DNA of 12,168 nucleotides from Geobacter sp. UBA698 (lineage in GTDB: Bacteria; Desulfobacterota; Desulfuromonadia; Geobacterales; Pseudopelobacteraceae), in contig DBMM01000136.1 in NCBI GenBank assembly GCA_002298925.1, positions 33,806 through 45,973 of the forward strand. Direction: 5' to 3'. Positions 1-7,202 of this stretch are shown here, one piece after another. The position numbers were made by a program, and so were the translations under genes. The notes under the pieces were generated by a model. The model worked only from the letters and a program-made list of their open reading frames with translations, did no database searches and was not told where the DNA came from. Positions within the stretch are counted from its first letter, which is position 1, and each line of letters starts with the position of its first letter.

Positions 1-873
1 TCCCACATCCTGACCCTGCTGCTGACCTTCTTCTACCGCAACATGCGCGAACTGGTCGAGCGCGGCCACCTCTACATCGCCCAGCCGCCGCTCTACAAGG
101 TCAAACGCGGCAAGAAGGAGATGTATCTCAAGAACGAGCACGCCATGCAGAACTTCCTGCTGGAAGAGGGTGCCGAGGAACTGGTTCTCAAGCTGGAGAA
201 GGGGGACCGGGTCTACCTCGGCAAGCAGATCATCCCGGTCGTCAAGCAGTTCATCGAAAACCGCGCCATTTTCGACAAGGTCGTCAAGAAGGGCATCACC
301 AGTGACCTGCTCTCGATCATCGTCAGGGCCAGCGTACCGGCCGGCATCGAGGAGCTGGCCGGTCTGGGCAGCTACCTGGAGGCCATGAAGGCGCTCTCCC
401 CCGGTTCCGACTACCAGGTGGAGGAGGAGCGTATCACCTTCCGCATCGGCAACATTCGCGCCATCATCGACCAGCAGACACTGTCGGTGCTCGCCACCCA
501 TGAATACGAACTTCTGGTGGAAAATCACCGCCGGGTGGTGGAGACCATGGCCGACGGCCGCGCCTTTCTGGAAATGCAGGACGGCGGCAAGCTGCTGCTG
601 GAGACCTCCAACCACGAGGAGCTGCTCTCCTTCTTTCTGGAGCAGGCCAAAAAAGGACTCTCCATTCAGCGCTACAAGGGTCTTGGCGAGATGAACCCGG
701 AACAGCTCTGGGAGACCACCATGAACCCGGAGAACCGCATTCTGCTGCAGGTCAAGATCGAGGATGCGGTGGAATCGGACGAGATCTTCACCATCCTGAT
801 GGGCGATCAGGTCGAGCCGCGCCGCGACTTCATCGAGAAGAACGCCCTGAACGTTGTCAATCTGGATATATGA
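1..873 (+). CDS. gyrB: DNA gyrase subunit B, C-terminal part (5' end outside window)
   Basis: GyrB is the ATPase subunit of gyrase, which introduces negative supercoils together with GyrA. Frame 1 is open from the first base to the TGA at 871-873, so the gene continues upstream; the ATG at 43 is internal. The fragment begins inside the TOPRIM domain just after the expected catalytic DxD (SHILTLLLTFFYR). It continues through a region of about 160 residues that matches the insertion typical of Gram-negative GyrB. It ends with the conserved tail at nt 670-717 (RYKGLGEMNPEQLW), which contacts GyrA and DNA, and the typical GyrB end RDFIEKNALNVVNLDI. About 290 residues are visible of a family usually near 800. 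GC-rich codon use contrasts with the AT-rich DNA that follows. The identification is certain; I see no defect in the visible part. Confidence 0.98.
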   Translation, partial: SHILTLLLTFFYRNMRELVERGHLYIAQPPLYKVKRGKKEMYLKNEHAMQNFLLEEGAEELVLKLEKGDRVYLGKQIIPVVKQFIENRAIFDKVVKKGITSDLLSIIVRASVPAGIEELAGLGSYLEAMKALSPGSDYQVEEERITFRIGNIRAIIDQQTLSVLATHEYELLVENHRRVVETMADGRAFLEMQDGGKLLLETSNHEELLSFFLEQAKKGLSIQRYKGLGEMNPEQLWETTMNPENRILLQVKIEDAVESDEIFTILMGDQVEPRRDFIEKNALNVVNLDI

Positions 874-881
874 TGACTGAC

Positions 882-890
882 TTGATGTAG
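882..890 (+). repeat. Left copy of 9-bp direct repeat TTGATGTAG
   Basis: TTGATGTAG lies 9 bases past the gyrB stop, preceded by ACTGAC. The same 9-mer lies at 12152-12160 after hsdR, preceded by ACTGATAA. The two copies bracket everything that is not gyrB in this window, so they could be island-edge repeats. The match is short and may be chance. Confidence 0.3.
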
Positions 891-967
891 GTTTTATTTA
901 ATTAATGTTTTTTTGAACCCAATTAGATGTTTTAACCTACAAAACGTCGGGACTTAGTTAGAAAATA

Positions 968-999
968 AAGAGGGGTTAACGTTAAGGTTAGCCCCTCTT
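968..999 (-). terminator. Hairpin with 13-bp stem, terminator-like for minus-strand transcription
   Basis: Arms at 968-980 and 987-999 pair over 13 positions with one G-T wobble, around a 6-base loop (GTTAAG). On the + strand no T-run follows, but on the minus strand the stem is followed by TATTTTC. It therefore fits a minus-strand or bidirectional terminator better than a gyrB terminator. No minus-strand gene is visible in this window to use it. Confidence 0.4.
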
Positions 1000-1013
1000 C
1001 AAGTATGAAACTA

Positions 1014-1051
1014 AACGCAGCAACGAAATGTTGCGGCGTTTTTTTGTTTTT
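1014..1051 (+). terminator. Rho-independent terminator downstream of gyrB
   Basis: Arms at 1014-1024 (AACGCAGCAAC) and 1030-1040 (GTTGCGGCGTT) pair with a single A-G mismatch around the loop GAAAT. They are followed directly by five T, one G and five T (1041-1051). This is the canonical intrinsic terminator layout. It should end transcription coming from gyrB and isolate the downstream hsd locus, which then needs its own promoter. Confidence 0.8.
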
Positions 1052-1177
1052 AGCGAGCTTTATGATGTTGGTCGAAACATTTACTGTTTTTCATGGAATG
1101 ACGGCGTTCATTCTGGTAATGGTAGCTGTCTCATTTCATAAAATCAGTTTTATTTGCCTTCAAGGAGTCCCACCCCC
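1052..1177 (+). promoter_or_regulatory. Gene-free region upstream of hsdM, probable promoter region
   Basis: The stretch from the gyrB stop to hsdM is about 304 bases and holds no convincing gene. Past the terminator it is AT-rich and, by position, must contain the hsdM promoter if transcription does not read through. I see no -35/-10 pair good enough to name; CATAAAAT near 1137-1144 is the best -10-like string. The region ends in the hsdM Shine-Dalgarno. Confidence 0.35.
1162..1167 (+). promoter_or_regulatory. Ribosome binding site choosing the GTG start of hsdM
   Basis: AAGGAG lies 10 bases before the GTG at 1178. The upstream in-frame TTG at 1154 has no such site and would add eight residues (MPSRSPTP) that do not resemble the usual HsdM N-terminus, whereas starting at 1178 gives the family-typical MLTGE. 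Confidence 0.7.
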
Positions 1178-2743
1178 GTGCTGACCGGTGAAAACAAATC
1201 AAAGATCGACAAAATATGGGATGCGTTCTGGTCCGGGGGTATTTCCGATCCCCTGCGGGTGATCGAGCAGATCTCCTTCCTGCTGTTCATCAAACGGCTG
1301 GATGACATTCACACGGCCAGGGAGAAGCAGGCTAATCGATTGAACAAGCCGATCAAGGAGCCGATCTTCACTGCCGGCCAGGATCATCTGCGCTGGTCGC
1401 GCTTCCGCGAGTTCGAGGCCGAGGAGATGTTCCGCGTGGTCAGCCAGGAGGTCTTCCCCTTCATCAAGAACCTGCATGGCGGCCTGGATACGGCCTACGC
1501 CCGCCACATGAAGGACGCCATCTTCATGATCCCCACCCCCAGCCTGCTGGAGCGGGTGGTGGAGCAGATCAGCCAGGTGCCGATGGAAGACCGGGACACC
1601 AAGGGCGATCTGTACGAGTACATGCTCTCCAAGCTGACCACCGCCGGCAGAAACGGCCAGTTCCGCACCCCCCGCCATATCATCAAGATGATGGTCGAGC
1701 TGATGCAGCCCCGCCCCGACGACATCATCTGCGACCCGGCCTGCGGTACCGCCGGTTTCCTGGTGGCGGCCGGTGAATACCTGAGAGAAAACCATGCCGA
1801 CCTGTTCCATAACGAAGAGCTGAAGCGCCACTTCAACGGCAAGCTCTTCAACGGTTTCGACTTCGACTCCACCATGCTGCGCATTGCCAGCATGAACATG
1901 ATGCTGCATGGCGTGGAGAACCCGGCCATTGAGGCCCGTGACGCCCTTTCTAACAGCGCTGGCGACATTGCCGATGCCTTTACCCTGATCCTGGCCAATC
2001 CCCCCTTCAAGGGGTCGCTGGATGAAGAGACCGTGGCCAAGGACCTGCTGCGCACGGTCAAGACCAAGAAGACCGAACTGTTGTTCATCGCCCTGATGCT
2101 GCGGCTGTTGAAGCCGGGCGGGCGCTGCGCGGTAATCGTGCCGGACGGCGTGCTGTTCGGCTCAAGCAAGGCGCACCTCGACTTGCGAAAAGTTCTGGTG
2201 GACGGCCACAAGTTGGAGGCGATGATCTCCATGCCCTCGGGCGTGTTCCGTCCCTATGCGGGCGTCTCCACCGGGATTCTGATCTTCACCAAGACCAACT
2301 CCGGCGGCACGGATCACGTCTGGTTCTATGACATGCAGACCGACGGTTTCTCGCTGGATGACAAGCGCAATCCGGTGGAGCAGAACGATATTCCCGATGT
2401 GCTCGATAAATGGCGTGGCCTGATAAATATTCCCCCTCCCCTGGCGGGAGGGGGGCAGGGGGTGGGGGAAGTTGCCATCGGCGTCAATGCTGCCAATGTC
2501 ACCCCCACCCCAGCCCTCCCCCGTCAAGGTGGAGGGTGCCTGAATGACCGCACCGCCCAATCCTTCCTCGTCCCGGTGCAGGAGATTCGCGATAACAAGT
2601 ATGATCTCTCCATCAACCGTTACAAGAAAGTGGAGCATGAGGAGGTTGCCTATGAGCCGCCGCAGGTGATAATTGCCCGGTTGGAGGCGCTGGAGCGGGA
2701 GATTGCCGGGGAGTTGGCGGAGTTGAAGGGGATGTTTGCATGA
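1178..2743 (+). CDS. hsdM: Type I restriction-modification methyltransferase subunit HsdM
   Basis: HsdM transfers a methyl group from S-adenosylmethionine to adenine N6 in the site chosen by HsdS; M2S is the methylase and R2M2S the restriction complex. The 521-residue product opens with the HsdM N-terminal helical domain (MLTGENKSKIDKIWDAFWSGG). It then carries the N6_Mtase domain with the SAM-binding motif DPACGTAGF at residues 186-194 and the catalytic NPPF at 274-277, and ends in the usual helical tail that docks on HsdS. Residues about 416-457 are foreign to the family: a Pro/Gly-rich stretch (PPPLAGGGQGVG, TPTPALPRQGGG) encoded by a palindromic element inserted between KWRGL and DRTAQSFLVP. 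The frame is kept and both catalytic motifs lie upstream, so the enzyme may still work. The stop overlaps the hsdS start by ATGA, indicating translational coupling. Confidence 0.95.
   Translation: MLTGENKSKIDKIWDAFWSGGISDPLRVIEQISFLLFIKRLDDIHTAREKQANRLNKPIKEPIFTAGQDHLRWSRFREFEAEEMFRVVSQEVFPFIKNLHGGLDTAYARHMKDAIFMIPTPSLLERVVEQISQVPMEDRDTKGDLYEYMLSKLTTAGRNGQFRTPRHIIKMMVELMQPRPDDIICDPACGTAGFLVAAGEYLRENHADLFHNEELKRHFNGKLFNGFDFDSTMLRIASMNMMLHGVENPAIEARDALSNSAGDIADAFTLILANPPFKGSLDEETVAKDLLRTVKTKKTELLFIALMLRLLKPGGRCAVIVPDGVLFGSSKAHLDLRKVLVDGHKLEAMISMPSGVFRPYAGVSTGILIFTKTNSGGTDHVWFYDMQTDGFSLDDKRNPVEQNDIPDVLDKWRGLINIPPPLAGGGQGVGEVAIGVNAANVTPTPALPRQGGGCLNDRTAQSFLVPVQEIRDNKYDLSINRYKKVEHEEVAYEPPQVIIARLEALEREIAGELAELKGMFA
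2431..2537. repeat. GC-rich palindromic (REP/MITE-like) element inserted in frame in hsdM
   Basis: Two G/C-rich arms (about 2431-2469 and 2500-2537) are imperfect inverted copies of each other, separated by about 30 bases. Each arm is itself a hairpin. In the left one, CCCCCTCCC (2432-2440) pairs perfectly with GGGAGGGGG (2446-2454) around CTGGC. In the right one, 2514-2522 pairs with 2528-2536 with one mismatch. This nested layout is that of dispersed palindromic repeats. It interrupts an otherwise continuous HsdM alignment and has no stop in the hsdM frame, much like the protein-coding palindromic elements known from Rickettsia. There is no second copy in this window. Confidence 0.75.
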
Positions 2744-3904
2744 AAGGGTGGAAGACCGTAGCACTTGGTGATTATGCTGACTCAGTAGATTATGGCGTAA
2801 CGGCATCTGCGACACAGCAACCTTCCGGGCCGAAGTTCCTCCGAATCACAGATATTCAAAATGGAGAGGTTAATTGGGAAACAGTTCCGTGGTGTGAATG
2901 CGATGCTCGATCTGCTAGTAGGAGATATTGTTTTTGCAAGAACGGGCGCAACAACAGGGAAAAGCTTTCTTATTCGCGAATGCCCAAAGGATGCAGTGTT
3001 TGCTTCTTACTTGATTCGAGTGCGAGTCAGTACGTCTGTTGATCCCGGCTATCTCAGCCATTTTTTCAATTCACCAAATTACTGGGCTCAGATTACCCAA
3101 AGCGCCCGCGGTGTTGCTCAACCCGGTGTCAATGCCACGACTCTAAAAACGCTCAAACTCCCTCTCCCTCCACTCCCCGAACAAAAGCGCATCGCCGCCA
3201 TCCTCGACAAGGTTGATTCTATCCGGCGCAAGCGGCAGGAGGCGGTTCGGTTGACAGAGGAGCTGCTACGCTCGGCGTTTCTGGAGATGTTTGGTGATCC
3301 GGTGACGAATCCGAAGGGGTGGGAGGTTCAGCAACTTGCAGATATTGTTGCCCCCGGAAGAATTGTTACATACGGCATTGTTCAAGCTGGCCCACACATA
3401 GATGATGGTGTCCCATATATTCGTACAGGGGATATACAAGACGGAAAGATCAAGATAGAAGGTCTATTACGCACCAGCAAGGAAATTGCACAGAGTTATA
3501 AGCGATCTGAGGTAAATACAGGTGACTTGGTAATGAGCATTCGTGCAACAGTTGGTACAATTGCACCACTTCCAGACGAGCTTGATGGTGCTAACTTAAC
3601 ACAGGGGACAGCGAGGATTAGCCCAGGACCTACCGTGATGAAAGACTACCTTCTGTGGGCAATCAGATCAGAAAGTTCGCAACAATGGATTCAAAAGCAG
3701 GTTAAGGGCGCAACTTTTAAAGAGATAACTCTTGGTAAGCTACGAGAACTTCCGATACTTGTACCACCAATGCGCTTACAAAAGGAGTTCAAAGCTATTT
3801 CTGACAAATGCAATTCGCTGATATCGAATACAATTACGTCGATGGAATACTACGATATCCTCTTCAATACCCTCCTTCAACGCGCCTTCAATGGGGAGCT
3901 GTAG
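2740..3904 (+). pseudogene. hsdS: Type I restriction specificity subunit HsdS, frameshifted
   Basis: HsdS carries two target-recognition domains (TRDs) that each read half of a bipartite DNA site. The ATG at 2740 overlaps the hsdM stop. The first frame gives the normal start of TRD1 (FLRITDIQNGEVNWETVPW) and runs to a stop at 3042. From about 2909 the homology continues one base out of phase (LLVGDIVFARTGATTGKSF). The switch lies between about 2902 and 2920. The stretch from the PWC motif to GDI also seems some six residues short, so a small deletion of 3n+2 bases is more likely than one extra base. The second frame is clean to 3904. It has the central conserved region at about 3157-3303 (LPPLPEQKRIAAILDKVDSI, then long helices), TRD2 starting at KGWEVQQL, and the distal repeat (LPILVPPMRLQKEFKAI) near 3738. 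Both TRDs are AT-rich compared with hsdM. Sequencing error or a reversible shift cannot be excluded. Confidence 0.85.
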
Positions 3905-3920
3905 TATAAAGTTTATCCCA

Positions 3921-3926
3921 AAGGAG
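3921..3926 (+). promoter_or_regulatory. Ribosome binding site choosing a TTG start
   Basis: AAGGAG lies 8 bases before the TTG at 3935. The TTG gives the family-typical opening MRLVNFSVTNFRSI, in which the first strand of the ATPase begins at once. This settles the unusual start codon. Confidence 0.75.
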
Positions 3927-3934
3927 TATAAATC

Positions 3935-5620
3935 TTGAGACTTGTAAATTTTTCTGTAACAAATTTCAGAAGCATTACCTCTGCACATAAAATAGCCATT
4001 TCAGACACTACTGTTCTGATTGGCAAAAACAATGAGGGGAAATCAAATCTTCTAAAATCAGTACAAGTTGCGATGGAGCTGCTTCAGCAGCATGCTTTTG
4101 AAGAGCGCAGAGGAATTAGGCGAACTTATAGAGATGAAGATAGTCCATATTTCTGGAAAAGAGATTTTCCCATCCAGTTGCAGGATAGAAAGTCAGTAAA
4201 TCAGACTATTTTCAAGTTAGAGTTTTTATTGAATGATGATGAAATTAATGATTTTAAGAAAGTAATTGGATCAAATCTTAATGGATCATTACCACTTGAA
4301 ATACGAATTAGTAAGGATAATGAGGCTGAAATAAAACTGAACAAAACTGGTAAAAACACAAAAACGCTGTCATCAAAATCTGGGAAAATAGCTGAATTTG
4401 TCGCTAGGCGTATTTATTTTAATTATATTCCAGCTGTCAGAACTGATAAAGAAGCAATAGATGTCATCAGTAAAATGTTATCCCAAGAGTTACGTGTCCT
4501 TGAGCAAGATGATGCCTATCTTGATGCTTTGAAGACAATTCTTGACCTTCAAAAACCAATTCTTGAGGATTTGGCAAATAGGCTTCAAGTCCCATTGCAG
4601 GAGTTCTTACCAAGTATTAAGGGTGTAAAAATCGAAATACCAGAGACAAGCAGGCGTTCGGGATTACGGCGTGATTTTAATGTTATTATTGATGATGGAA
4701 CACCAACAAATATTGAATATAAAGGGGATGGCGTAAAGAGCTTGGCAGCTCTAGCTTTATTGAAAAGTACAAAAAGGCATAGTGGTGCATCAATTATAGC
4801 CATAGAAGAACCAGAGTCTCATCTTCATCCGGGGGCAATCCACCAACTTAACGAAATAATTAATGTTCTTTCTGAATCTAACCAAGTAATCATTACAACA
4901 CACAACCCTCTTTTTGTTGATCGTACGGATATTCGAACTAACATCATCATTAGTGATGGCAAAGCAACCCCAGCAAAAAATGTCGCAAGCATCAGAGACT
5001 TGCTTGGCATAAAGGCTTCAGACAATCTTACAAATGCAAATTATGCACTTGTGGTGGAGGGCGAGGAGGACAAAACTTCTTTAAATGCCCTGTTACCACA
5101 TTTAAGTGAAAAAATTGCGAAAGCAATTAAAAACAATATGTTTGTCATAGAACCAATAGGTGGCGCAGGAAATCTATCATATAAGCTATCTTTGCTGAAA
5201 AACTCACTGTGCGTGACACATACACTGCTGGACAATGATGACGCTGGAAGAAAAGCTTATGAAAAAGCAGAGACAGACAGGCTTATTGGCGTGAAATCAT
5301 GCACGATGATAAATTGTCTTGGAATGACAGATTCTGAGTTTGAGGACTGTATAAATGTAGATGTTTACAAAGACGAAATACTTGAAAATTCCGGCGTAAG
5401 CTTGAATTCAGCTGCATTTAAAAACAATCAAAAATGGTCAAACAGAATAAAAAATACCTATATGAGTCAGGGCAAACCTTGGAATGATAAAGTCGAGCGA
5501 GAAATCAAAGGAATTGTTTCACAATGCGTCAAAAAAAATCCAGATAAAGCATTAAATGAACATAAACGCAATTCCGTAGATGCATTGGTTACAGCTCTTG
5601 AACAAATAATAAAGAGCTGA
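3935..5620 (+). CDS. OLD-family ATP-dependent endonuclease (AAA ATPase plus TOPRIM)
   Basis: OLD proteins join an ABC/AAA-like ATPase to a TOPRIM nuclease; phage P2 Old and the Gabija subunit GajA are characterised relatives acting in phage defence. The 561-residue product shows Walker A GKNNEGKS at 30-37, a signature-like KGDGVKSL before the Walker B, Walker B plus catalytic Glu in IIAIEEPESHLHP at 287-299, and ITTHNP shortly after. The TOPRIM domain follows, with VVEGEEDK at 373-380 and the metal-binding DNDDAG at 433-438. All key residues are present, so it looks intact. No UvrD-like helicase partner follows, so it resembles a stand-alone (class 1) OLD rather than Gabija. It sits 30 bases after hsdS with its own ribosome binding site and is strikingly AT-rich compared with hsdM and hsdR, which suggests separate acquisition. 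What it senses is unknown. Confidence 0.9.
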   Translation: MRLVNFSVTNFRSITSAHKIAISDTTVLIGKNNEGKSNLLKSVQVAMELLQQHAFEERRGIRRTYRDEDSPYFWKRDFPIQLQDRKSVNQTIFKLEFLLNDDEINDFKKVIGSNLNGSLPLEIRISKDNEAEIKLNKTGKNTKTLSSKSGKIAEFVARRIYFNYIPAVRTDKEAIDVISKMLSQELRVLEQDDAYLDALKTILDLQKPILEDLANRLQVPLQEFLPSIKGVKIEIPETSRRSGLRRDFNVIIDDGTPTNIEYKGDGVKSLAALALLKSTKRHSGASIIAIEEPESHLHPGAIHQLNEIINVLSESNQVIITTHNPLFVDRTDIRTNIIISDGKATPAKNVASIRDLLGIKASDNLTNANYALVVEGEEDKTSLNALLPHLSEKIAKAIKNNMFVIEPIGGAGNLSYKLSLLKNSLCVTHTLLDNDDAGRKAYEKAETDRLIGVKSCTMINCLGMTDSEFEDCINVDVYKDEILENSGVSLNSAAFKNNQKWSNRIKNTYMSQGKPWNDKVEREIKGIVSQCVKKNPDKALNEHKRNSVDALVTALEQIIKS

Positions 5621-5630
5621 ATGGAACACA

Positions 5631-5666
5631 AACCATGACCAAAACCGAAACCATGACCAAAACCGA
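5631..5666 (+). repeat. Perfect 18-bp tandem repeat duplicating the start codon of the AlbA_2 gene
   Basis: AACCATGACCAAAACCGA occurs twice head to tail (5631-5648 and 5649-5666). Each copy carries an ATG in the same frame, giving the protein start MTKTETMTKTET. A unit of 18 bases keeps the frame, so copy number could change without breaking the gene. The second ATG (5653) may be the original start. Confidence 0.85.
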
Positions 5667-7014
5667 GACCGAAACAATCGAATACAAAAAGAGCCTTGCC
5701 GAGCTGAAAGAAGGGCTCATTTCCGTTGTAGCCATCTTGAACAAGCACAAGCATGGCGAGCTCTGGTTCGGGATACGCAATGACGGCAAGGCGGTCGGCA
5801 TTGAGGCCAATGAAAAGACCTTGCGGGATATTTCCCAGTCCATCGCCGCGCACATCGAACCCAGAATTTACCCCTCAGTTGAAATTTTCATCCGCGACGG
5901 AGCGGCATGCATAAAGGTCACCTTCAAAGGCAAAGAAGCCCCCTATTTCGCCTACGGCAGAGCCTATATGCGTGTTGCCGATGAAGACCGGCAGATCAGC
6001 GCCAAGGAGCTAGAAAACCTGATCCTTTCCAAGAACCGTGATCTGCTCCACTGGGACAGCGAAGCCAGCACCGTCGGGTTTGACGACCTGGATGATGCCA
6101 AACTCAAGCGTTTTGTGGAACAGGCCGGGCTCACCTGGGACACTCCGGCGAATGCGCTGGAAAAGCTCGGTTTGATAAAGGAGGGGCGGCTGCTCAATGC
6201 CGCACAGCTGTTTTTTGCCAGAACCGCCCCCATGCAGCTGCGCTGCGCCGTCTTTGCAACAACCGATAGCGCCACCATAATCGACCGCCACGACTTCGAC
6301 GGTGACATGCTTGAACTGATCAAGGAAGCCCAGAAGTATATCCTCAAGAACATCCATATCGGCATGCGCCTGAAAGGGCTTTACCGCGAAGATGTTCCGG
6401 AAATATCCAGCGAAGCGATGCGCTAGGCCATCATCAATGCCTTCTGCCACCGTGACTACCGCGACCCGGACTATGTGCAGATTGCCGTTTTCAAGAATCG
6501 AGTTGAAATTCGCAGCCCCGGCGGACTGTATGGCGACATGACCATCGAAAAAATGCTGCACGGCAATGTTTCCAAACGCCGCAATCCACTGATAGCCAAT
6601 CTGTTGCGACGTATTCAGATGGTGGAGGCATGGGGACGCGGAATGCCGCTTATTCTGAAGAACGCCCCGAATGTGACGTTCCGTGAAATCTCGCATATCT
6701 TCATCGCCAGCTTTGACCGGCCTTCGTTTTTGGAGGAAGAAGAAACTGGGTTTGCTACGGAAGAAAATACCAAAGAAAAGCCAAAAAAACGTCAAAGAAC
6801 TATCAAAGAAACTATCAAAGAAAAGCCTAAAACCACCAAAGAAACAATCCTTGACGCGATCATTGAAAAGCCGTCAATCAGCGTTAAAGATTTGGCCGTA
6901 TTGTGCGGATTAAGCACGCCTGGCGTTCAGTTTCATATAAATAACCTTAAAAAATCAGGGATTATTCGCCATATGGGTTCAACCAAGACCGGACACTGGG
7001 AAATACTGAAGTAG
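5635..7014 (+). pseudogene. AlbA_2 / GHKL-ATPase / winged-helix protein interrupted by an in-frame TAG
   Basis: The family (COG2865-like, once called RecG-like) joins a Schlafen AlbA_2 domain to a HATPase_c_4 domain and often an HTH, and is common in defence and type I RM loci. Its biochemical role is not settled. Visible parts are AlbA_2 at the N-terminus (ETIEYKKSLAELKEGL, GELWFGIRNDG), a linker (YGRAYMRVAD), the GHKL ATPase (AIINAFCHRDY, RSPGGLYGDMTIEKMLHG, VEAWGRGMPL), a Lys/Glu-rich linker and a C-terminal winged helix (ISVKDLAVLCGLSTPGVQFH). The frame is continuous over 460 codons except for TAG at 6424-6426 (codon 264). Relatives have a glutamate there (pattern ExxxN...HRDY), so a single GAG-to-TAG change is the simplest cause. 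The start is unclear: ATG 5635 or 5653, neither with a good ribosome binding site. The two halves could also be made as separate proteins, but the second has no obvious start signal. Confidence 0.85.
6799..6822 (+). repeat. 12-bp tandem repeat in the linker of the AlbA_2 gene
   Basis: ACTATCAAAGAA occurs twice in tandem (6799-6810, 6811-6822) within a longer run of CAAAGAA-like units. It encodes the low-complexity linker TIKETIKEKPK between the ATPase and winged-helix domains. The frame is kept, so it probably only alters linker length. Confidence 0.8.
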
Positions 7015-7202
7015 TTGGGTTATTGCAACCCTAAAGCCTCCGACAACTGGTTAATGCATACATCTAAAGGCTATATATTAATATAATACCAATATATCAA
7101 CATGTTATATGGCCCAGACTAAAGTGCACGGAGCTTTAGAGTGTGCTTTAGAATGAAGCTTTAGAAAATCAAGAGGGGTATTGACCCTTGAATGGAAATG
7201 CA
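7015..7202 (+). promoter_or_regulatory. AT-rich intergenic region with three GCTTTAGA repeats
   Basis: This gap before the hsdR remnant holds no gene. It is AT-rich, with a TATAAT at 7082-7087 lacking a good -35 partner. GCTTTAGA is present at 7133-7140, 7145-7152 and 7158-7165, that is at 12-13 base spacing, and a reverse copy CTAAAG at 7119-7124 forms a small inverted repeat with the first. It may have been the promoter/operator of the ancestral hsdR. Function is unproven. Confidence 0.35.

Noticed and set aside
1..15. Leucine in SHILTLLLTFFYR where most GyrB proteins have arginine (SHIRTLL)
   Set aside because: Possibly a normal variant of this lineage. The fragment starts right here and nothing else in it is unusual, so no resistance or functional claim is justified.
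1154..1177. Longer hsdM starting at TTG 1154 (extra MPSRSPTP)
   Set aside because: The AAGGAG at 1162-1167 serves the GTG at 1178, and MLTGE is the usual HsdM start.
2162..2815. Long minus-strand open frames opposite hsdM, such as 217 codons at 2162-2815
   Set aside because: Shadow of GC-rich coding DNA on the other strand; they cross the palindromic element and match no family I recognise.
3935..5620. OLD gene as part of a Gabija system
   Set aside because: Gabija needs an adjacent UvrD-like helicase (GajB); the next gene is an AlbA_2/GHKL protein.
7015..7036. GGGTT-ATTGC-AACCC hairpin after the AlbA_2 stop as a terminator
   Set aside because: The stem is only five pairs and no T-run follows.
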